From: Haemaphysalis longicornis
Lineage: Eukaryota; Arthropoda; Arachnida; Ixodida; Ixodidae
DNA length: 64,000 nt
NCBI GenBank assembly: GCA_013339765.2
Contig: CM023457.1
Coordinates: 74,811,287-74,875,286, forward strand
Direction of reading: 5' to 3'
Shown here piece by piece: positions 10,554 through 22,334 of this stretch. A program made the translations under genes and the position numbers. Every line of letters starts with the position of its first letter. The first letter of the stretch is position 1. Below the pieces are notes generated by a model. That model was given only the letters and a program-made list of their open reading frames with translations, was not told where the DNA came from and searched no databases.

Positions 10554-11985
10554 AGTAAGCCAATAAAAATTAAACTAATGTTTGGCACATCCGGCTACCT
10601 TATATTTTAGGACTTTTTTTGTGTGTGGGCCCATAGCCTGGTTGTGACTAACTTCCCCCAATAAGTACTTATGGTTAGGCCACTGCTAGGAGCACCATGG
10701 GACGACAGCGTCTTGACACAGCCGTCGACACAGAGGGGGGACTAAAAACACGCAAACTACGGAGCGCACAGCTATGACGCATGTTGCCCATGTGGCTGCA
10801 AAGTGAGTAAATTGTGTGCACGCACACTTTTTCGGGAGCGTTTGAGAGTGTAGCCTACATTTATGGGAATGCTTGATCAAGAAGCGATGGCGCTCGTTTA
10901 TTTTGAGACTTCTTTTCACGCTGCGTCGCCACTGAGCAGGATGATCATTTAAGGGCACCATGCTAGCCGCAATCAGCCTGCTGCGCACTTGCTCCCGAAC
11001 ATCGTAGATAACATAATGCTTCGTGGCGACAGAGCATAAAAAGACGGCTCAAAATAAATGACCGGCATAGCTTCTTAATCAAGCATTTCCACTAACAGTA
11101 GGCCACACACTCAAACATTCTGAAAGAACTACACATGCGTGCAGTTTACTGACAGTGTAGCCAGACAGTGTGGCATGTGTCAGAGGCTGTGTGCTCCGTT
11201 GTTCGTATTCCTTTTAATCCCCCCTGTAAGGCCTCACAATTACAGGTGGACTGCCACAACTCTGTAGGCGCCAGCATCTGCCCTTGAGTATTGCAAAGCC
11301 TTGTCCGTTCCTAGCACTGTCCAGCTGCTTGCAGGAGTGCCTGCTCGCCTCTTCTTTCTTCTCTTCATCAACTTTGCCAAGGCAAAACTGGTATGGCTTT
11401 CCAACAGTCCGCTTCCAGTCTTCACAACCTCCCCTACTTTAAAATGTTGTTTCCGAAAACAACTGTTTCTGATGAATGTCATGCAAGTGGGGTTGACATA
11501 GAAAAATAGTAGACGTGTGGTCCTGTGCTGGTAAGTCACACATATATGCGTGCACGCGCATATTGTTCCAAAGCACCACACAATACACAAGAACGGCTCT
11601 AGAGCCTTCAGTCACACATGAAAAAGCCCTCAAAAGCAGTGAATTAAAATAAACTCAAATGTCTTAAACTTCCCACCTGCCACTACGAAAGCGATAAGCA
11701 CAGTGCAGGTTCAGAATAGGTTGCGCTCCTTCAAGTCTGGTCATACTAACTGATTCCAAGTACTCCAGAGCAAAGTCCCTGTGGTAGCCTTCAAGGTCCA
11801 AGCTAGGTTTGAGCTCCCGTTTTGGTCTTTGTCATTTTGGTGGGTTGAATATTGTACCGTGTTGGAGCTTGCAGCCGCATCCAGCATTTTCAAATTGCTG
11901 AGTCCACAACTCAGCAGCCTTCTAAAAGTTGACATCAAACACAGTACCCATGCATAGTCTTATAGCTCTTTGCACGACACCAGCC
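10554..11985. other. No recognised gene; one unassigned open frame on the minus strand
   Basis: The minus strand is open from about 11590 to 11240. A candidate splice acceptor (tracts ending CCAGCACAG at about 11530) would open an exon coding for roughly 95 residues with a basic segment KLMKRRKKRR and ending in DAGAYRVVAVHL before a stop. DAGAYRVVA is reminiscent of an Ig-domain strand but the rest does not support that. I do not assign a product. Confidence 0.25.
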
Positions 11986-12480
11986 CTGTTTTCAGTTTGA
12001 CTTCACGATATACGATATACCTTTTGCTGACACGAAGAGAAAAAATCTTATTGCTGTGATGCGTCCTCGTGTATGCAGTAAGAGATTCTTCCTACTACAA
12101 GCGCCAGTACACTTAAAAAAAATCCCAGGCAATCGCCACTAATGTGAAACGTGGGAGGGGCAAAGCATGCAGTGTAAAAGCGCATTCTTAGCGAGTTGGC
12201 GTTTTGCCAACGGAGATGAAACCGTTGAGGGGTAGAGGTATACACTTTTGCTGTAAAAGTCTCCTGTCTTTAAGCACGAAGTGTTCCAGCGCTAGGGGTA
12301 AACGTGCGTCTAGGCGTTTTTTAGCACGCGTTACAAAGGATTCTCGTGAGAGGCGTAAACAAGTGTCTCGGTGTTTTAGTACCGTGACGACATGAGACGA
12401 CGGTTACGACGACGACATTACACGCCAACAGCCCCAGCCCCGAAGGGGCTTCGCCCCTAAAATAAAGAAGACGCGAACTC
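11986..12480 (-). repeat. Dispersed repeat family C, copy 1
   Basis: In reverse complement this segment runs parallel to 18620-19400. Shared landmarks are GAAGCCCCTT..GGGGCTGGGGCTGTTGG, GGTACTAAAACACCG, CTTGTTTACGCCTC, GTATACCTCTACC.CTCAACGGTTTCATC, AAGAAT.C.CTTATACACTGCAT-like and GTTTCACATTAGTGG. The other copy is interrupted by a 426-bp MITE that is absent here, which makes this copy the empty site. Coding or class status unknown. Confidence 0.7.
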
Positions 12481-14066
12481 AGTGACTTTCACTTACGATC
12501 GACGGCTTCGGCGACACCCTACGCCAGAACGCGTGGAAGCGCCTCAACGACACTTTATCAACTTCATCAGCTACAAACGGGAACATTTGGGTTAGCGTAA
12601 CGAATAGGACCAACCGCGGTTTCACGACGTAACTGTAAAAATAAAGAGGAAATCCTCCCTATGCTGTGAAAATACGGTAGACAAATCACGCGCGATAGGT
12701 TAAGAGTTGTGTTCGATACCTATTCCGTAGGATCACATGGTGCATCGCTGGTGCACCAACAGCTCTTCGATTTTCAGTCCCGGACGCACCGTCGGGCCGT
12801 CCAAAGTGCTCACTTTGTATTTGTTAAGAAGTCCTTGAATTGGCTTCGGAGATGCTCTAACCATAGAGTTTCTTAGTATCTACAGCAAAAAAAAGATCCA
12901 TGACACTGCCCACGAACATCAAAGTACTGTCGCACATAATAAACAAGACTACTTGGTCGGTTTTGGTTTCTCACGCGGCACAAAAGCCACTAGCCGTATC
13001 AATAGAAGTACAAACATAGCCGCGCTGCCCCTGCCGAAGGGAAGCGTTCGCTTGCGTGCCGTACTCGTCTTCGTCATATCGTAGTCGTCGTCTTGTTCTG
13101 CTTCCTGGGTATTTTATATACAGCATGTAGAAGTCGGCTCGGTGAGGGCCCGTTTTTTGTCATGCATGTCTATTCGGATAGGGTTAGCTTCCTCGCCCGC
13201 TCGTAGCTAGCCGCCGTACTGGCCGTACTACACCTGCTACACCTTTCTCGCTCGGCTCCCGCATGTAGAGTTGTGCAAGATTATTGTGCAAAGATTCACG
13301 AAGGCTGAGTGGAGTGGGGTGCAGGATTTTTCTTCAGGAAGGTTTGAAGGGGTCTTCAAGATCAGGGCGGTGGTCGATCGCGCTTTAGCTGATCCTGTAG
13401 TTGAGGTTCGCGAGGAGAGGGTGAGGTTTGAGTACCGATGGTCGCGCGCGAAAATCGTACGGGTCTTCCCCTGGAAGAGCAGGATAAAAGCTGAGGCGCG
13501 TGTTGAGCGCGAACGGGATGGTTCAGGTGATTCAACGCGAGAGCATTCCTGGTCTAATCTCACGGCAGCCGTGAGAATTACTATTACATCCGGGAAATTC
13601 TCACCTGCAGTTTCCATAAAAGCTGGCTGGCCTAAATTCGCCCAATATTACCACCTCCCAACGTAACCTGGCATAATGGAGCGGCACCGAACCTAGCCAA
13701 ATGTAACGTAATTGGGCGTATCATAACCTACCGAAATCTAGCTCAACTGCAACAAACCTGACCTAACCCAGCCCAACGACACCCAACATAACCTATATTA
13801 AACTATATAATGCAACCCATTCTAGAAGTCCTGTGCGTGGATCTCTTGAAAAAGTAATAACCAGAATGAAAAAAAAAAGCATTAACGAAATCACGATGAG
13901 CCAAAAGTTAAAAAATCCCGAAGGCAAAAAAAATAAAAATAGAGAAACTTCCGGGTAGGCGCCTCATAGGCGTTGTGAAATCCCCCCCTAACCCATGTTG
14001 CAGTTGCAAGCCACATGTTGCAGTTGCAAGAGGCCACCATGCGCAGCTTGGCCGCCACCGTCAGCT
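12481..14066. other. No recognised feature
   Basis: A GC-rich stretch at 13180-13660 has overlapping open frames on both strands (up to about 130 codons) with no recognisable domain. At 13660-13800 there are scattered AACCT/CCTAA-like words. A 21-bp direct repeat of a CATGTTGCAGTTGCAAG unit lies at 13994-14030. Confidence 0.45.
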
Positions 14067-14330
14067 TCACGTAGCCGTGGAGCTCGATGGCTGGTCAGTC
14101 GCCTGCAGCCGCAGGAGGGCTGGTCGGGAGTCCATCAGGATGACGGCCTTTCGGTCCTGGGTTCCCCCTCCAGCAGACGGCCCGCAGTGGGGTGCAGTCC
14201 GGCCAGCTCTGCATTGTGCAGTGATGGGCAGGCAATACACCCATCTGGCACCAAGCTCCAGGGCCGTGCCGGCAGCTTCTACTCTGCCCGTGCAAGGGTG
14301 CACCGATCCGTCTGTGTACATCTGGATGCA
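14067..14330 (-). pseudogene. LINE fragment with RNase H domain
   Basis: The minus strand encodes MYTDGSVHPCTGR at about 14320, then AAGTALELGARWVYCLP and, near 14105-14130, AVILMDSRPALLRL. These are the first catalytic Asp strand (YTDGS), the glycine/tryptophan strand and the third motif (MDSRPAL) of the RNase H domain found in I/Jockey/Tad-group LINEs; the motifs are family knowledge. The frame is partly open upstream (to 14750) but without RT motifs, and the C-terminal end is lost. Orientation is opposite to the endonuclease fragment that follows, so they are not one element. Confidence 0.62.
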
Positions 14331-14599
14331 GGCATGCGTCGTCCTGCAGCAGGGAAGCCACCTCCTGATGGGTGGCCTGGTGTGGGGTCGTCTTCTTGCT
14401 GCACAGCCCCAGGAGTGTCGTGGCAACGCGCAGGGCCTCTCCCGTGCCAGGCGGTGGTGGCTCCCGGTGGTGGCTCCGGTGGCACCTCGATGCTCCCCTT
14501 GCAGATGGTGAGCAGCATGCCCATATGGGAGTTGCAAAACAGTATGGGGACCACCGCGCGGGAGGTTGAGAAGGAGGAACTGGTTGCGGGGGTGTGCTG

Positions 14600-15840
14600 C
14601 GGAAGCCACCACAGACGCTGCACAGACAATGGTGCCATCTATCGCCTTTGCGGAGAAACCCACAGAGCCTGCAGCATCCAAAGAGGCAGAAGCACAGGAA
14701 ATCAAAGTGCAAGCTTTTTGTGGAGCCTGTGGTGAAAGGCTCTGAAACAAGGCAGTGCAAGGTGTCTGATAATGAGGTAAGCCCAGTCAGACGCAGATGC
14801 ACAGTTACGCCTAGTTCTGAGGGTACCGACCTCTGTGAGGAAAGTGACTTCAGCTCGGGTAAGGATGCCTTCATGGAGCTAGAACCGAACGCAAAGACAT
14901 AGGCGAGCGTGTTTACTAAGCGTGCAACTCCTGTCAAAGCAAGCATGATTAAAATCTGTCAGGCTGCTTTTGTCCTCTTCACCACCATTTGGACGTATGT
15001 AGCTTTAATCAGACACCCCCACCTTCACTTACTGTAGGCTACTCCGTAACAATTGCAACCTTTAACTGTTGCGGACCGACGAAACCCCCGAAACAGGCTG
15101 AGGTGATCAATTTGGCCCACTCGAAGCATATAGATGTGTTGGTTTTACAGGAGACCTACATCCATCGAGTAGGGCAGATTAGGCAGTTCGGTAGAAACTT
15201 TGGTACCGGATCTCTCATGTTTCGGGGGGACATGCTCGTGCTGCGTCAGCGTGATGCCGCGATTCAAGGGCTCTATCTTTCGTCACTTCCGTGGCTCTGA
15301 CCTCCGCTTGCTCTCAGTTGACCTAGACTGTGGAATGCGTGTTATTAGCATGTATGCCTCGAACAGTAGACCAGCTCAGACAAAGAAAATTTTTTCAAGG
15401 CACTCCATAATGACCTCGTAGGCCTGTTGCGACTCATTGTGGTCAACTTTAACCGCATGCTACACGCGTCTGGTCGTGTCACGTCCTGCAGTGCTGCACG
15501 CCATCGTGAAATAGGTAGGTGCCAGGCACTTTGGGAGTTAGTGGATAAGTTTACAACCTTTTCAGTGCTTGGTGCGGCCGCGACATCCAGGAATGACTTG
15601 GACTGGCCAAGGCTTTCAGAGCAGGCTGGGTCGCTTCTACGTTTCTGGATCGCTGACTTTGCACTTTTACTAAATGTGAAAGGTACCCTTGGCACTCTCC
15701 GACTATAGTCGCGTTGCATCTCGCAAGCTCCGATTTTGTTCGATCTTTACGAAGGCCTTGGCCTCTGAACCCATGACTGCTTAAGAAACTGTTGTGGTAG
15801 ATGTGGAACACCTTCTGACCCGAAAGGCGTCGGGCTTCAA
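14600..15840 (+). pseudogene. LINE fragment with AP-like endonuclease domain
   Basis: At 15050-15180 the plus strand reads TIATFNCCG, then VINLAHSKHIDVLVLQETYI, matching the N-terminal strands and QE(T) catalytic motif of APE-type endonucleases in non-LTR retrotransposons. Frame +2 continues with DLRLLSVDLDCGMRVISMYA, then another frame gives VVNFNRMLHASGRVTS and ALWELVDKFTTF (compare 'GDFN..L...DR.....LW.L...F.L'), and finally DYSRVASRKLRF. At least three frameshifts are present. Upstream 14600-14900 is open in one frame and may be the end of ORF1. Layout fits a Tx1/L1-like or Jockey-like LINE; RT is not visible. A hAT-like element is inserted at 15850. Confidence 0.62.
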
Positions 15841-15849
15841 TGCTAGGAA

Positions 15850-17056
15850 CAGTCTTGGGCAGTAACTAGTTACTAGTACCGCGTTACCGGTAACTAGTTA
15901 CTTTTTTCAGTAACTTGTAACTGTAACTAGTTACTTTTAAGTTAGAGGAACTTGTAACTGTAACACTGTTACTTTTTTGTTGAGTGCTGTAACGAGAAAT
16001 ATCGTTACAGTTACTTTATTTCTATAAAAAAATTATCCAACGGCAACACTCATTAACGATTGGTGTACAGTTTGCCCATTTCCCTTTTTCGGCTTTTCTT
16101 CCGCAGAACCTTCTTCTAAAACTATGCCAGCTCACTCCCTTCTCATGGGCGAAAAACATCTGGACTAGAAATGTTTAGGCGTGCACGTGTGCGTGGTGTC
16201 CACGCGGTCTACTAAGGGCTCGAAGTTTCTAAGTCTAAGCTGCAGTATTTTCCTCAGCAGCGTGACATCGCTCTCACCCAGGCCATAAATAGCGCTGCGA
16301 CATGCGCCTAAGCGCACGTGGATGCATTTTCGCCACATCTGGAGGGCAGTAAAAGTGTTTGACACAAAGGCGAACAGGAAAACAAATACCCACAAAATGC
16401 ACTGAAACCTTTTCACTTTCGCGGAAGCCTGGAAAACTCCGGTCAGGGCGTCGCTTTCTCATTAGCGACGTGCAGCCCCGTTTGCAGGGTCATAAAACGC
16501 CGCGGGGAGTCTCTCGGCGGCCTCACACTCGTCCAGCCCTGTGCGCATTGTAGAGTGTTCGATTGACAAGTCGCACTTGCTTGCGACCATTGTTCGCTTT
16601 AGAGACCCCTGGCCGTATTTGGGACCACACGTTTGGGACCCCTGGTCTAGAGGCTTCATCGAGCTGTACCAAGTGCTCGAACGAGGTCGAGGAAGTAATA
16701 AATTTCATGCCCCTCCACACATACGACGACCCCCAACGATGGTGGCCCCCGAGTGCCCTCACACCAGCCAGCATCTTGGCCTGCAGACGTCTGACCACAG
16801 TGCCACTGCACGAAGAAATGTTCTTGGGAAGCCTCCCGACTTCGTTTCGAGGGCTGTGGCCGAAACGAAAACAGTAGCTACATCTGCTTTTGAATGTTGG
16901 GTGCAAGGAATACTTGGGTGAGCTTCGTTCGGCCTACGCCTCAAAGCAAACGAAGGGAGCGGTTCCTGGGATCGGGGACGTGAGTGCTGTGGAAGGCTGG
17001 GATTGTGAGAGCAGTTTTTTCCGGTCGAGACGCAAAATCCGCCTTTGTGAGGACGG

Positions 17057-17088
<32 letters not shown>

Positions 17089-17955
17089 AGAGAGGAAGGG
17101 GAGGACGAAAACAGTAAAGCGTTCGTTTCAGTTTCTATTCCCTTTGGAAATATCTTGTCTCATTTCGGGGATGGGGGCGGCTGCGGGTTGGGGCGGGAGA
17201 ACGACTCCGAGGGCCCCGGACAAACGCTGCTTCGGCAATGGCTCAAATTGGTCTCCGTCTCCGACCACAAGTACGAAATAAAAGTCAACCAAGCGCTTTT
17301 TTTTTAGTATCCTTCAAAAACACCTCGAGAACCGATGTACTCCCACGCCCGTTTCCCCTTTCCTACGAGGGCCTTCCGTCGATCCGCCACCTCCGCCCCC
17401 TTTTTTCCATTCTCTCTCACTGCGCAGGGCGGTCAAGAGACGGCATTGTAGGCGAAAATAAATTAAGTTGACATTGAAAGATTGTTTCGGCTGTGTTGTC
17501 CTCCAGTTCGTCCTCTCTGATTCCAACTTTGAAAAACAACTAATTCTATGCTACAATGATGTTTGCAAATAAATTTCTTGCAGTGAAAGTGCAGCAACCA
17601 AAAAATAAAGTTCCTTATGATGGATAGCAAAACTTCCGTAAAAAAAAAAAGTGAGCCGTAAACGATTGTTTGGGCATGAGTGCATCATTTTAGGTCCCCT
17701 CGTGTATAGCTTTACTACGTATAATTTTTACTACCTGCATGCCTTCGTACGTTTCTATTAAATAAGCCAAATCTTTTTAGCTATTACTTAGTTTTATACA
17801 GTAACGGAAAAGTAATGACGTTACTTTTTTGCAGTAACTGTAACTGTAACTGGTTACTTTTGGAAAATTCGTAACTGTAACAGAGTTACTTTTTTGGGTT
17901 AGGTAACTGTAACTGTAACACTGTTACTTTTTTTTCGGTAACGTGCCCCTGACTG
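15850..17955. mobile_element. hAT-like transposon, 2.1 kb, with perfect 8-bp target duplication
   Basis: GCTAGGAA is present at 15842-15849 and again at 17956-17963, and the element between starts CAGTCTTGGGCAGTAACTAG and ends with the inverse of CAGTCAGGGGCACGTTACCG. Subterminal regions of both ends are packed with GTAAC and its complement (for example GTAACTGTAACTAGTTAC), a pattern seen in several hAT families. An 8-bp duplication is diagnostic of hAT. The interior (16100-17500) shows several short frames but no transposase motif I recognise, and a G homopolymer at about 17061-17088. I conclude non-autonomous. It lies inside LINE sequence. Confidence 0.88.
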
Positions 17956-17963
17956 GCTAGGAA

Positions 17964-18580
17964 TGACCTTAAAGTGTAAGTGCGGGATTGAATGGTAAAA
18001 TTATAAACGTAAATAAAAATTATTACAATTACCAAATAAAGTGGATTTATTTTGTAATGTTCAAACAGTGTTTCTTCTGTGTCCTCCGAATTAATTGAGT
18101 GTACTACCAGTTTTGTTAAGGGGATGTCACATGGTGTTCTCGACTGGCTAGAAGAGTGGATGCGGTAGAGTGGGCGGGTTCAACAAAACGCACAGTTTTT
18201 CTTCACGAAGGAAATCCCTGATCGCACTGACCAGCAAACAAGACAACACAAACCCAAATAAAAGGAACTCGTAGTGCAAAAATTATTAAATGCCTGCACT
18301 AAAGTAAATGGTCCAGTCAAGTTCATCACACAATGCCTGCACTGAATTAAATGGTCCAGTCAAGTCCCCACAAAGTCCAACACAAAACTCCTAGCCAATG
18401 TCCAGCAGTTAGGTGTCTCTAGTGTACAGGCCTATCCTAGTCGCTGGCAGTGACGTGACGCAGATGTTCTCCGGCCACGAGGTTGTCGTAATGGACCTTT
18501 TTCCAATAGCGGTCTGTGCATGCACGCATTGCCGATCTGCCATTTCAAGATGCGCCTCGGGTTATATAAGCAAACAGGTG
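17964..18580. repeat. Mostly unrecognised; 43-bp period direct duplication at 18291-18364
   Basis: TGCCTGCACTAAAGTAAATG and TGCCTGCACTGAATTAAATG start at 18291 and 18334, each followed by GTCCAGTCAAGT. The unit is therefore duplicated once in tandem with a few differences. The first bases after 17963 may be a continuation of the LINE broken by the hAT insertion. No gene seen. Confidence 0.55.
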
Positions 18581-18589
18581 CGCCCTCAG

Positions 18590-19410
18590 CTTGCTGCTGG
18601 GGCAGCAGCTGCTGCTGTCGAGGGCTGCACCTTTTAGAAGTGAAGCCCCTTAGGAGCTGGGGCTGTTGGTGTCTCGTGTCATCGTCGTAATAATCATTCG
18701 TGTCATGAGTCGTGGTACTAAAACACCGGGAGACTTGTTTACGCCTCGTGCTAGAGAGCTTCGTGCATCAAAGACAAGAAACATTTACCGCAAAGCTGTA
18801 TACCTCTACCCTCAACGGTTTCATCGCCATTGGCAAAAACGCCAAGGAGCCAAGAATACACTTATACACTGCATCCTTCGACCCTCACCAGGGGCGGTAT
18901 TCTCGTAACTGTCCCTTTTGAAAACGTCCCTTTTGTGTCCCTTTCATCGTGACGTACTTCCGGTTAAGCAGTGGGCCTTTGATTCAAATACCGTAACTGT
19001 TCTTGCAAACGCATTTTGAAGAACTGAAACCGTATCAGAGTATCTTTTATGGGTTTATTGTTCCGCGAGTGAACCAACAGTAAGGCATGAAAAATACTGA
19101 AACCGTATCAGAGTATCTTTTATGTGTTTATTGTTCCGCGAGTGAACCAATAATAAGGCGATGAAAAATCGTCTGCTCCGAGTAGCCACGGCTCATAGCT
19201 CCGCCGCGCTTGTGTTATGTCACATCCGGTTGTTTGCTTTTAGCCAATCAGGGTTCGCTCAAAAGGGACACTTTTGAAAGAGACACAAAAGGGACAAAAC
19301 ACGGGAATACCGCCCCAGGTTTCACATTAGTGGACATGGCCGGGGTTTTTTCGGTAACAAAGAAGTTTACCCTTTCTCTCCGTCAACAGGGAAAATAGTG
19401 TGAGCCGTGT
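18590..19410 (+). repeat. Dispersed repeat family C, copy 2, split by a MITE
   Basis: Direct-orientation partner of the copy at 11986-12480 (landmarks listed there). Similarity runs from about 18620 to 18888, stops at the MITE, and picks up again after 19317 with GTTTCACATTAGTGG. Further right the similarity weakens. Confidence 0.68.
18891..19316. mobile_element. 426-bp MITE with GGGGCGGTATTC termini
   Basis: The left terminus GGGGCGGTATTCTCGTAACT and the right terminus in reverse complement GGGGCGGTATTCCCGTGTTT form an imperfect TIR, with GTCCCTTTTG-type words repeated in subterminal positions on both sides. The interior has a tandem duplication of a 73-bp unit (19023-19095 and 19096-19169; landmark CTGAAACCGTATCAGAGTAT). 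Comparison with the family C copy at 12 kb shows the sequence without this insert. Target duplication is too short or too unclear to assign a superfamily. Confidence 0.78.
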
Positions 19411-19615
19411 GTCATCGTTGCTTCCTAACAGTCAGTCAGTCCCACCTAGTAACTCATCATCAGCCTGTCACATGCAAGCACCACACCATCTTCATCTCCC
19501 ATCGTCGCGCCTTCATCATCGTTTGTTATACCCGATTTTTCAACAGCTCGTGGCGGATCCGTACCCGCGTACACACACACAAAAACTTACAAAGGAAAGG
19601 GGCAAACACGTTTAA

Positions 19616-20123
19616 AGGAGCCATGAAGAGAAAATACAACTTCGTTTAATTCGAAAGAACTAGGGTTCAGTATCTCACTCAGCTCCATTACAGCCCCAAA
19701 AGATGTTTTTTAACAAAAGAAAAAAGCAAAAAGTATTTAAAAACTTTCAGATTTTGCACCACAGTGATGTGTTATGAGCACGAATGACGTCATACGGGCC
19801 AACAATAAAACATAATTTTCAGTGCGTTAACTGCACGTTAGCATTCAAGTGATGCGGTCAAATGGAACTAGAGGCCCCATTACAGACGTCCAGTCATGTG
19901 TCGTCGCGACAGGTCAGTTAGGCGGCCGCCAATCGCACAAACAAGGTTCCGTGACGTCATAGAAAAGTTGCGGGAAATTGGCTAGGGGGTCGCGACTGCT
20001 TCACACGTTTTCTTTAATATCTCCGTTATTTGTTGGAAGATTGCGATGGTATTGGTATCATTGTTATCGGGACTAAGCAGTCTTTCTAATAAACCCAACT
20101 TGTATTTTGTCTTCATGGCTCCT
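19616..20123. mobile_element. 508-bp TTAA MITE, copy 1 (near-identical to 52421-52928)
   Basis: TTAA at 19612-19615 and 20124-20127. Left end AGGAGCCATGAAGAGAAAAT, right end in reverse complement AGGAGCCATGAAGACAAAAT. It has the same termini as the 2645-3755 family but a different interior. It is exactly as long as the copy at 52421-52928 and differs by only a small number of substitutions (for example ATTCGAAAGAACTAGGGTTC against ATTTGAAAGAACCAGGATTC). A third, interrupted copy lies at 47542-48952. Non-coding. Confidence 0.9.
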
Positions 20124-20384
20124 TTAAGGTTGTCTATGCTGAAAACACGTGACTACCATTGAAGAAGTGAGAAAGGAAAAAAAGAAGATAAAAAAATGTG
20201 AGGCACTTCGCCAACTGCAGGTGTCAAACGTGTGCTGTTTCCATGGCCTCCATGTGGAAGAAAGGGGGACGAGTAGATGGGCGAAGTAGTTTTGTGCATG
20301 GGTTTTTCGACTGGAAGATTTCTTGAGGGGCGTGCCTGACCATTGTTTTTAGTTCGCCATGGCTGCCGCTAGGGGTGACCAGTA

Positions 20385-20925
20385 CTGGAAAAAAAATTAA
20401 AGCCGTTCCACTCAATGTGAAAGCTGTGGGAAGTGCGGAGCAGTGATTCGCCATAATGGGCTGAGGCGCCGTTATCCGCTCGCTGCTACCACCCAATGCA
20501 ATTCAAATTGCCCGCCTTCGCAGTGCTCGCGTGCCTTTTGTCTTAAACTGCGCCAGTGGGAGTTCTGTCCTTTTTGGGCTTGCTTTTCCTTCCGCACATG
20601 CCGGTGTTGCAGTGCCACTTTTTTTCACTTACTATCGAAAAAACCAACCCAACGAGCATTCCCAATGAAATGAACGCGGGCGCTGCCGGTTAATTACGCA
20701 TATTTTGCCTCAAATGTACCTGCAGTTTTCTTTGCACTAAACAATGGGGAAGTTGTATGACAAGCGCCAGCGGTTCACGAGTTTCGAACGCTTATGGCTA
20801 TATAAACCGCTTGGCTTTCGAAGCCTCCGGGTTACACCGCGACGACGGAAGGCCGTGTGGCTCTACTTGGGTCCAGGAGTGAGCTACGACGACAAGGCGA
20901 GCCCCTAAAGTGCTCTGCACTTAAA
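20385..20925 (-). repeat. Dispersed repeat family A, copy 2 (reversed)
   Basis: Starts with AAAAAAATTAAAGCCGTTCC and ends near GGGGCTCGCCTTGTCG in reverse complement. Closest to the copy at 37216-37757: both have ACCCAAGTAG, GGCTTTCGAAGCCTC-like, GAAAACTGCAGGTAC and GGCGCAGTTT motifs in the same order. Confidence 0.75.
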
Positions 20926-20929
20926 AGGT

Positions 20930-21400
20930 CCATTGCAGTTCGGTATGATGATGCTGCTGTTGATGCGTGCGACATTTTGGGGCCAATGTCATCCCGCTGT
21001 GCGTTGGGAGTTGGTCCCTTGCTGGCTGCCCTTGCAGTAGCCCTGGCAGCAAAATGCATCCCCTGGCTTTGGTACTGTCGTCATGGCAGCCAGAGGCACC
21101 GGGTGAATCTGGGAATGTCGCCGTGTGGGGGCCGTCAAAGTGTAGTTTGATGGGGCGGAAACGCTGGATGTAGGCATTGACCTTTGGCGCTGTTGCCACC
21201 AATGCGCAGGTTGGCGGTGCGACATGGAGGCCGGAGCTGATGCAAAGTTTGGCTGCTCCTGCCCTAGCTTGCGTGACGTGGTCGATGCCGCATCACCCTG
21301 GCTTGCTCCTCTGCGACCTCTCTGGGACCATGGGACCTCATGTTGCCTCCCTCTGGTGTGTCCCTGCACTCCTCTTGTGCCACTCTTCCTCCGTGCTTAT
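20930..21400. other. GC-rich unassigned segment, open on the minus strand
   Basis: Two minus-strand frames are open for 90-126 codons (Q/H/S/P-rich text such as QQQHHHTELQ). Composition is biased and no domain is evident. It might be a retroelement gag-like remnant, but I have no motif that supports it. Confidence 0.25.
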
Positions 21401-22334
21401 TACAGTGTAGACCGCTTATAACGTATGTCGCGGGAGCCCAAAAATCCGCACTATAAGCGGTACCGCACTATAACCAAAACATGCGCGAACCCAAACCAAA
21501 CCGCAACCTACCTCTCAAGTCAGCCTTTATTATCATCACTCATACGCGCGGCACTTAAAGGGACACTGAAGTGATATGTAAACATTGCGGGATTACTTGC
21601 GCAAATTGTAGTCCGGAGTCCCCAGACCATGTTTCGACCACCCTGGGGCGTTTACGCGATTTTATTTAGTAAAAAAAATGATTCGAAAAGCTGTCCTCCT
21701 CTTTTTACGCTCCCCCATTTTCTGCGGCGTTTTCGTATGACGTCAGCAGGAGAGGAGCTGGCAATTGGCTGCGCTACTGCACGGCTCGCCGACCTTCCGC
21801 AACCGAGCCCAGCGTTTAGTCCACCGGCCCCGACGGGTCGTCGCAATTCGCTCGTCAGTTGAAACTAAGCCACAACACGTTTGTGAAGGGAAGAATGTGC
21901 CTTTCTTTTTCGTTAGTTTGTACACTGTATCTAGCTCCAAGTCAAGGTCGCTTCACACAAGCACTGCACAAGCGCACATGCGACGCTTCGCTGACTGGTA
22001 CGCCAGTAGGAAAACATAAGGGCCCCTTGAAGGCGGGAGAAAAAGTCAGCCAAGTCAATATAGGTACTAAGGAAATAAAATCAACTGATATTTTACCGTA
22101 CAGCTAAAACTAGGGTGCGGGAAGCACTTTTTTGCGCTGGGCGAACAAGCACAGCGGTCAGCAGCACGACTACGCATCTGCGAACGCTTTTCCGTCTACG
22201 AAATGCAATTGCTGGACGTGAGCTACTGTGGAAACTCGGGGACGCTTACTGCACGAGCGCAATACAACAAATAGTCACCTAAGCTGCTTGAAATGCCAAA
22301 ACTAAATAAAAGTGTAAACTGGTTGTACAATATA

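Noticed and set aside
13237..13666. Overlapping 126- and 131-codon open frames on opposite strands
   Set aside because: They arise from GC-rich composition with few stops and show no domain or splice logic.
13660..13800. Interstitial telomere-like AACCT/CCTAA words
   Set aside because: Words are scattered and irregular; there is no run of tandem TTAGG or CCTAA units.
14067..14946. Long overlapping frames (up to 283 codons) on both strands near 14 kb
   Set aside because: Only the RNase H-like part of one minus-strand frame and the plus-strand endonuclease text have recognisable motifs; the rest are shadows in GC-rich sequence.
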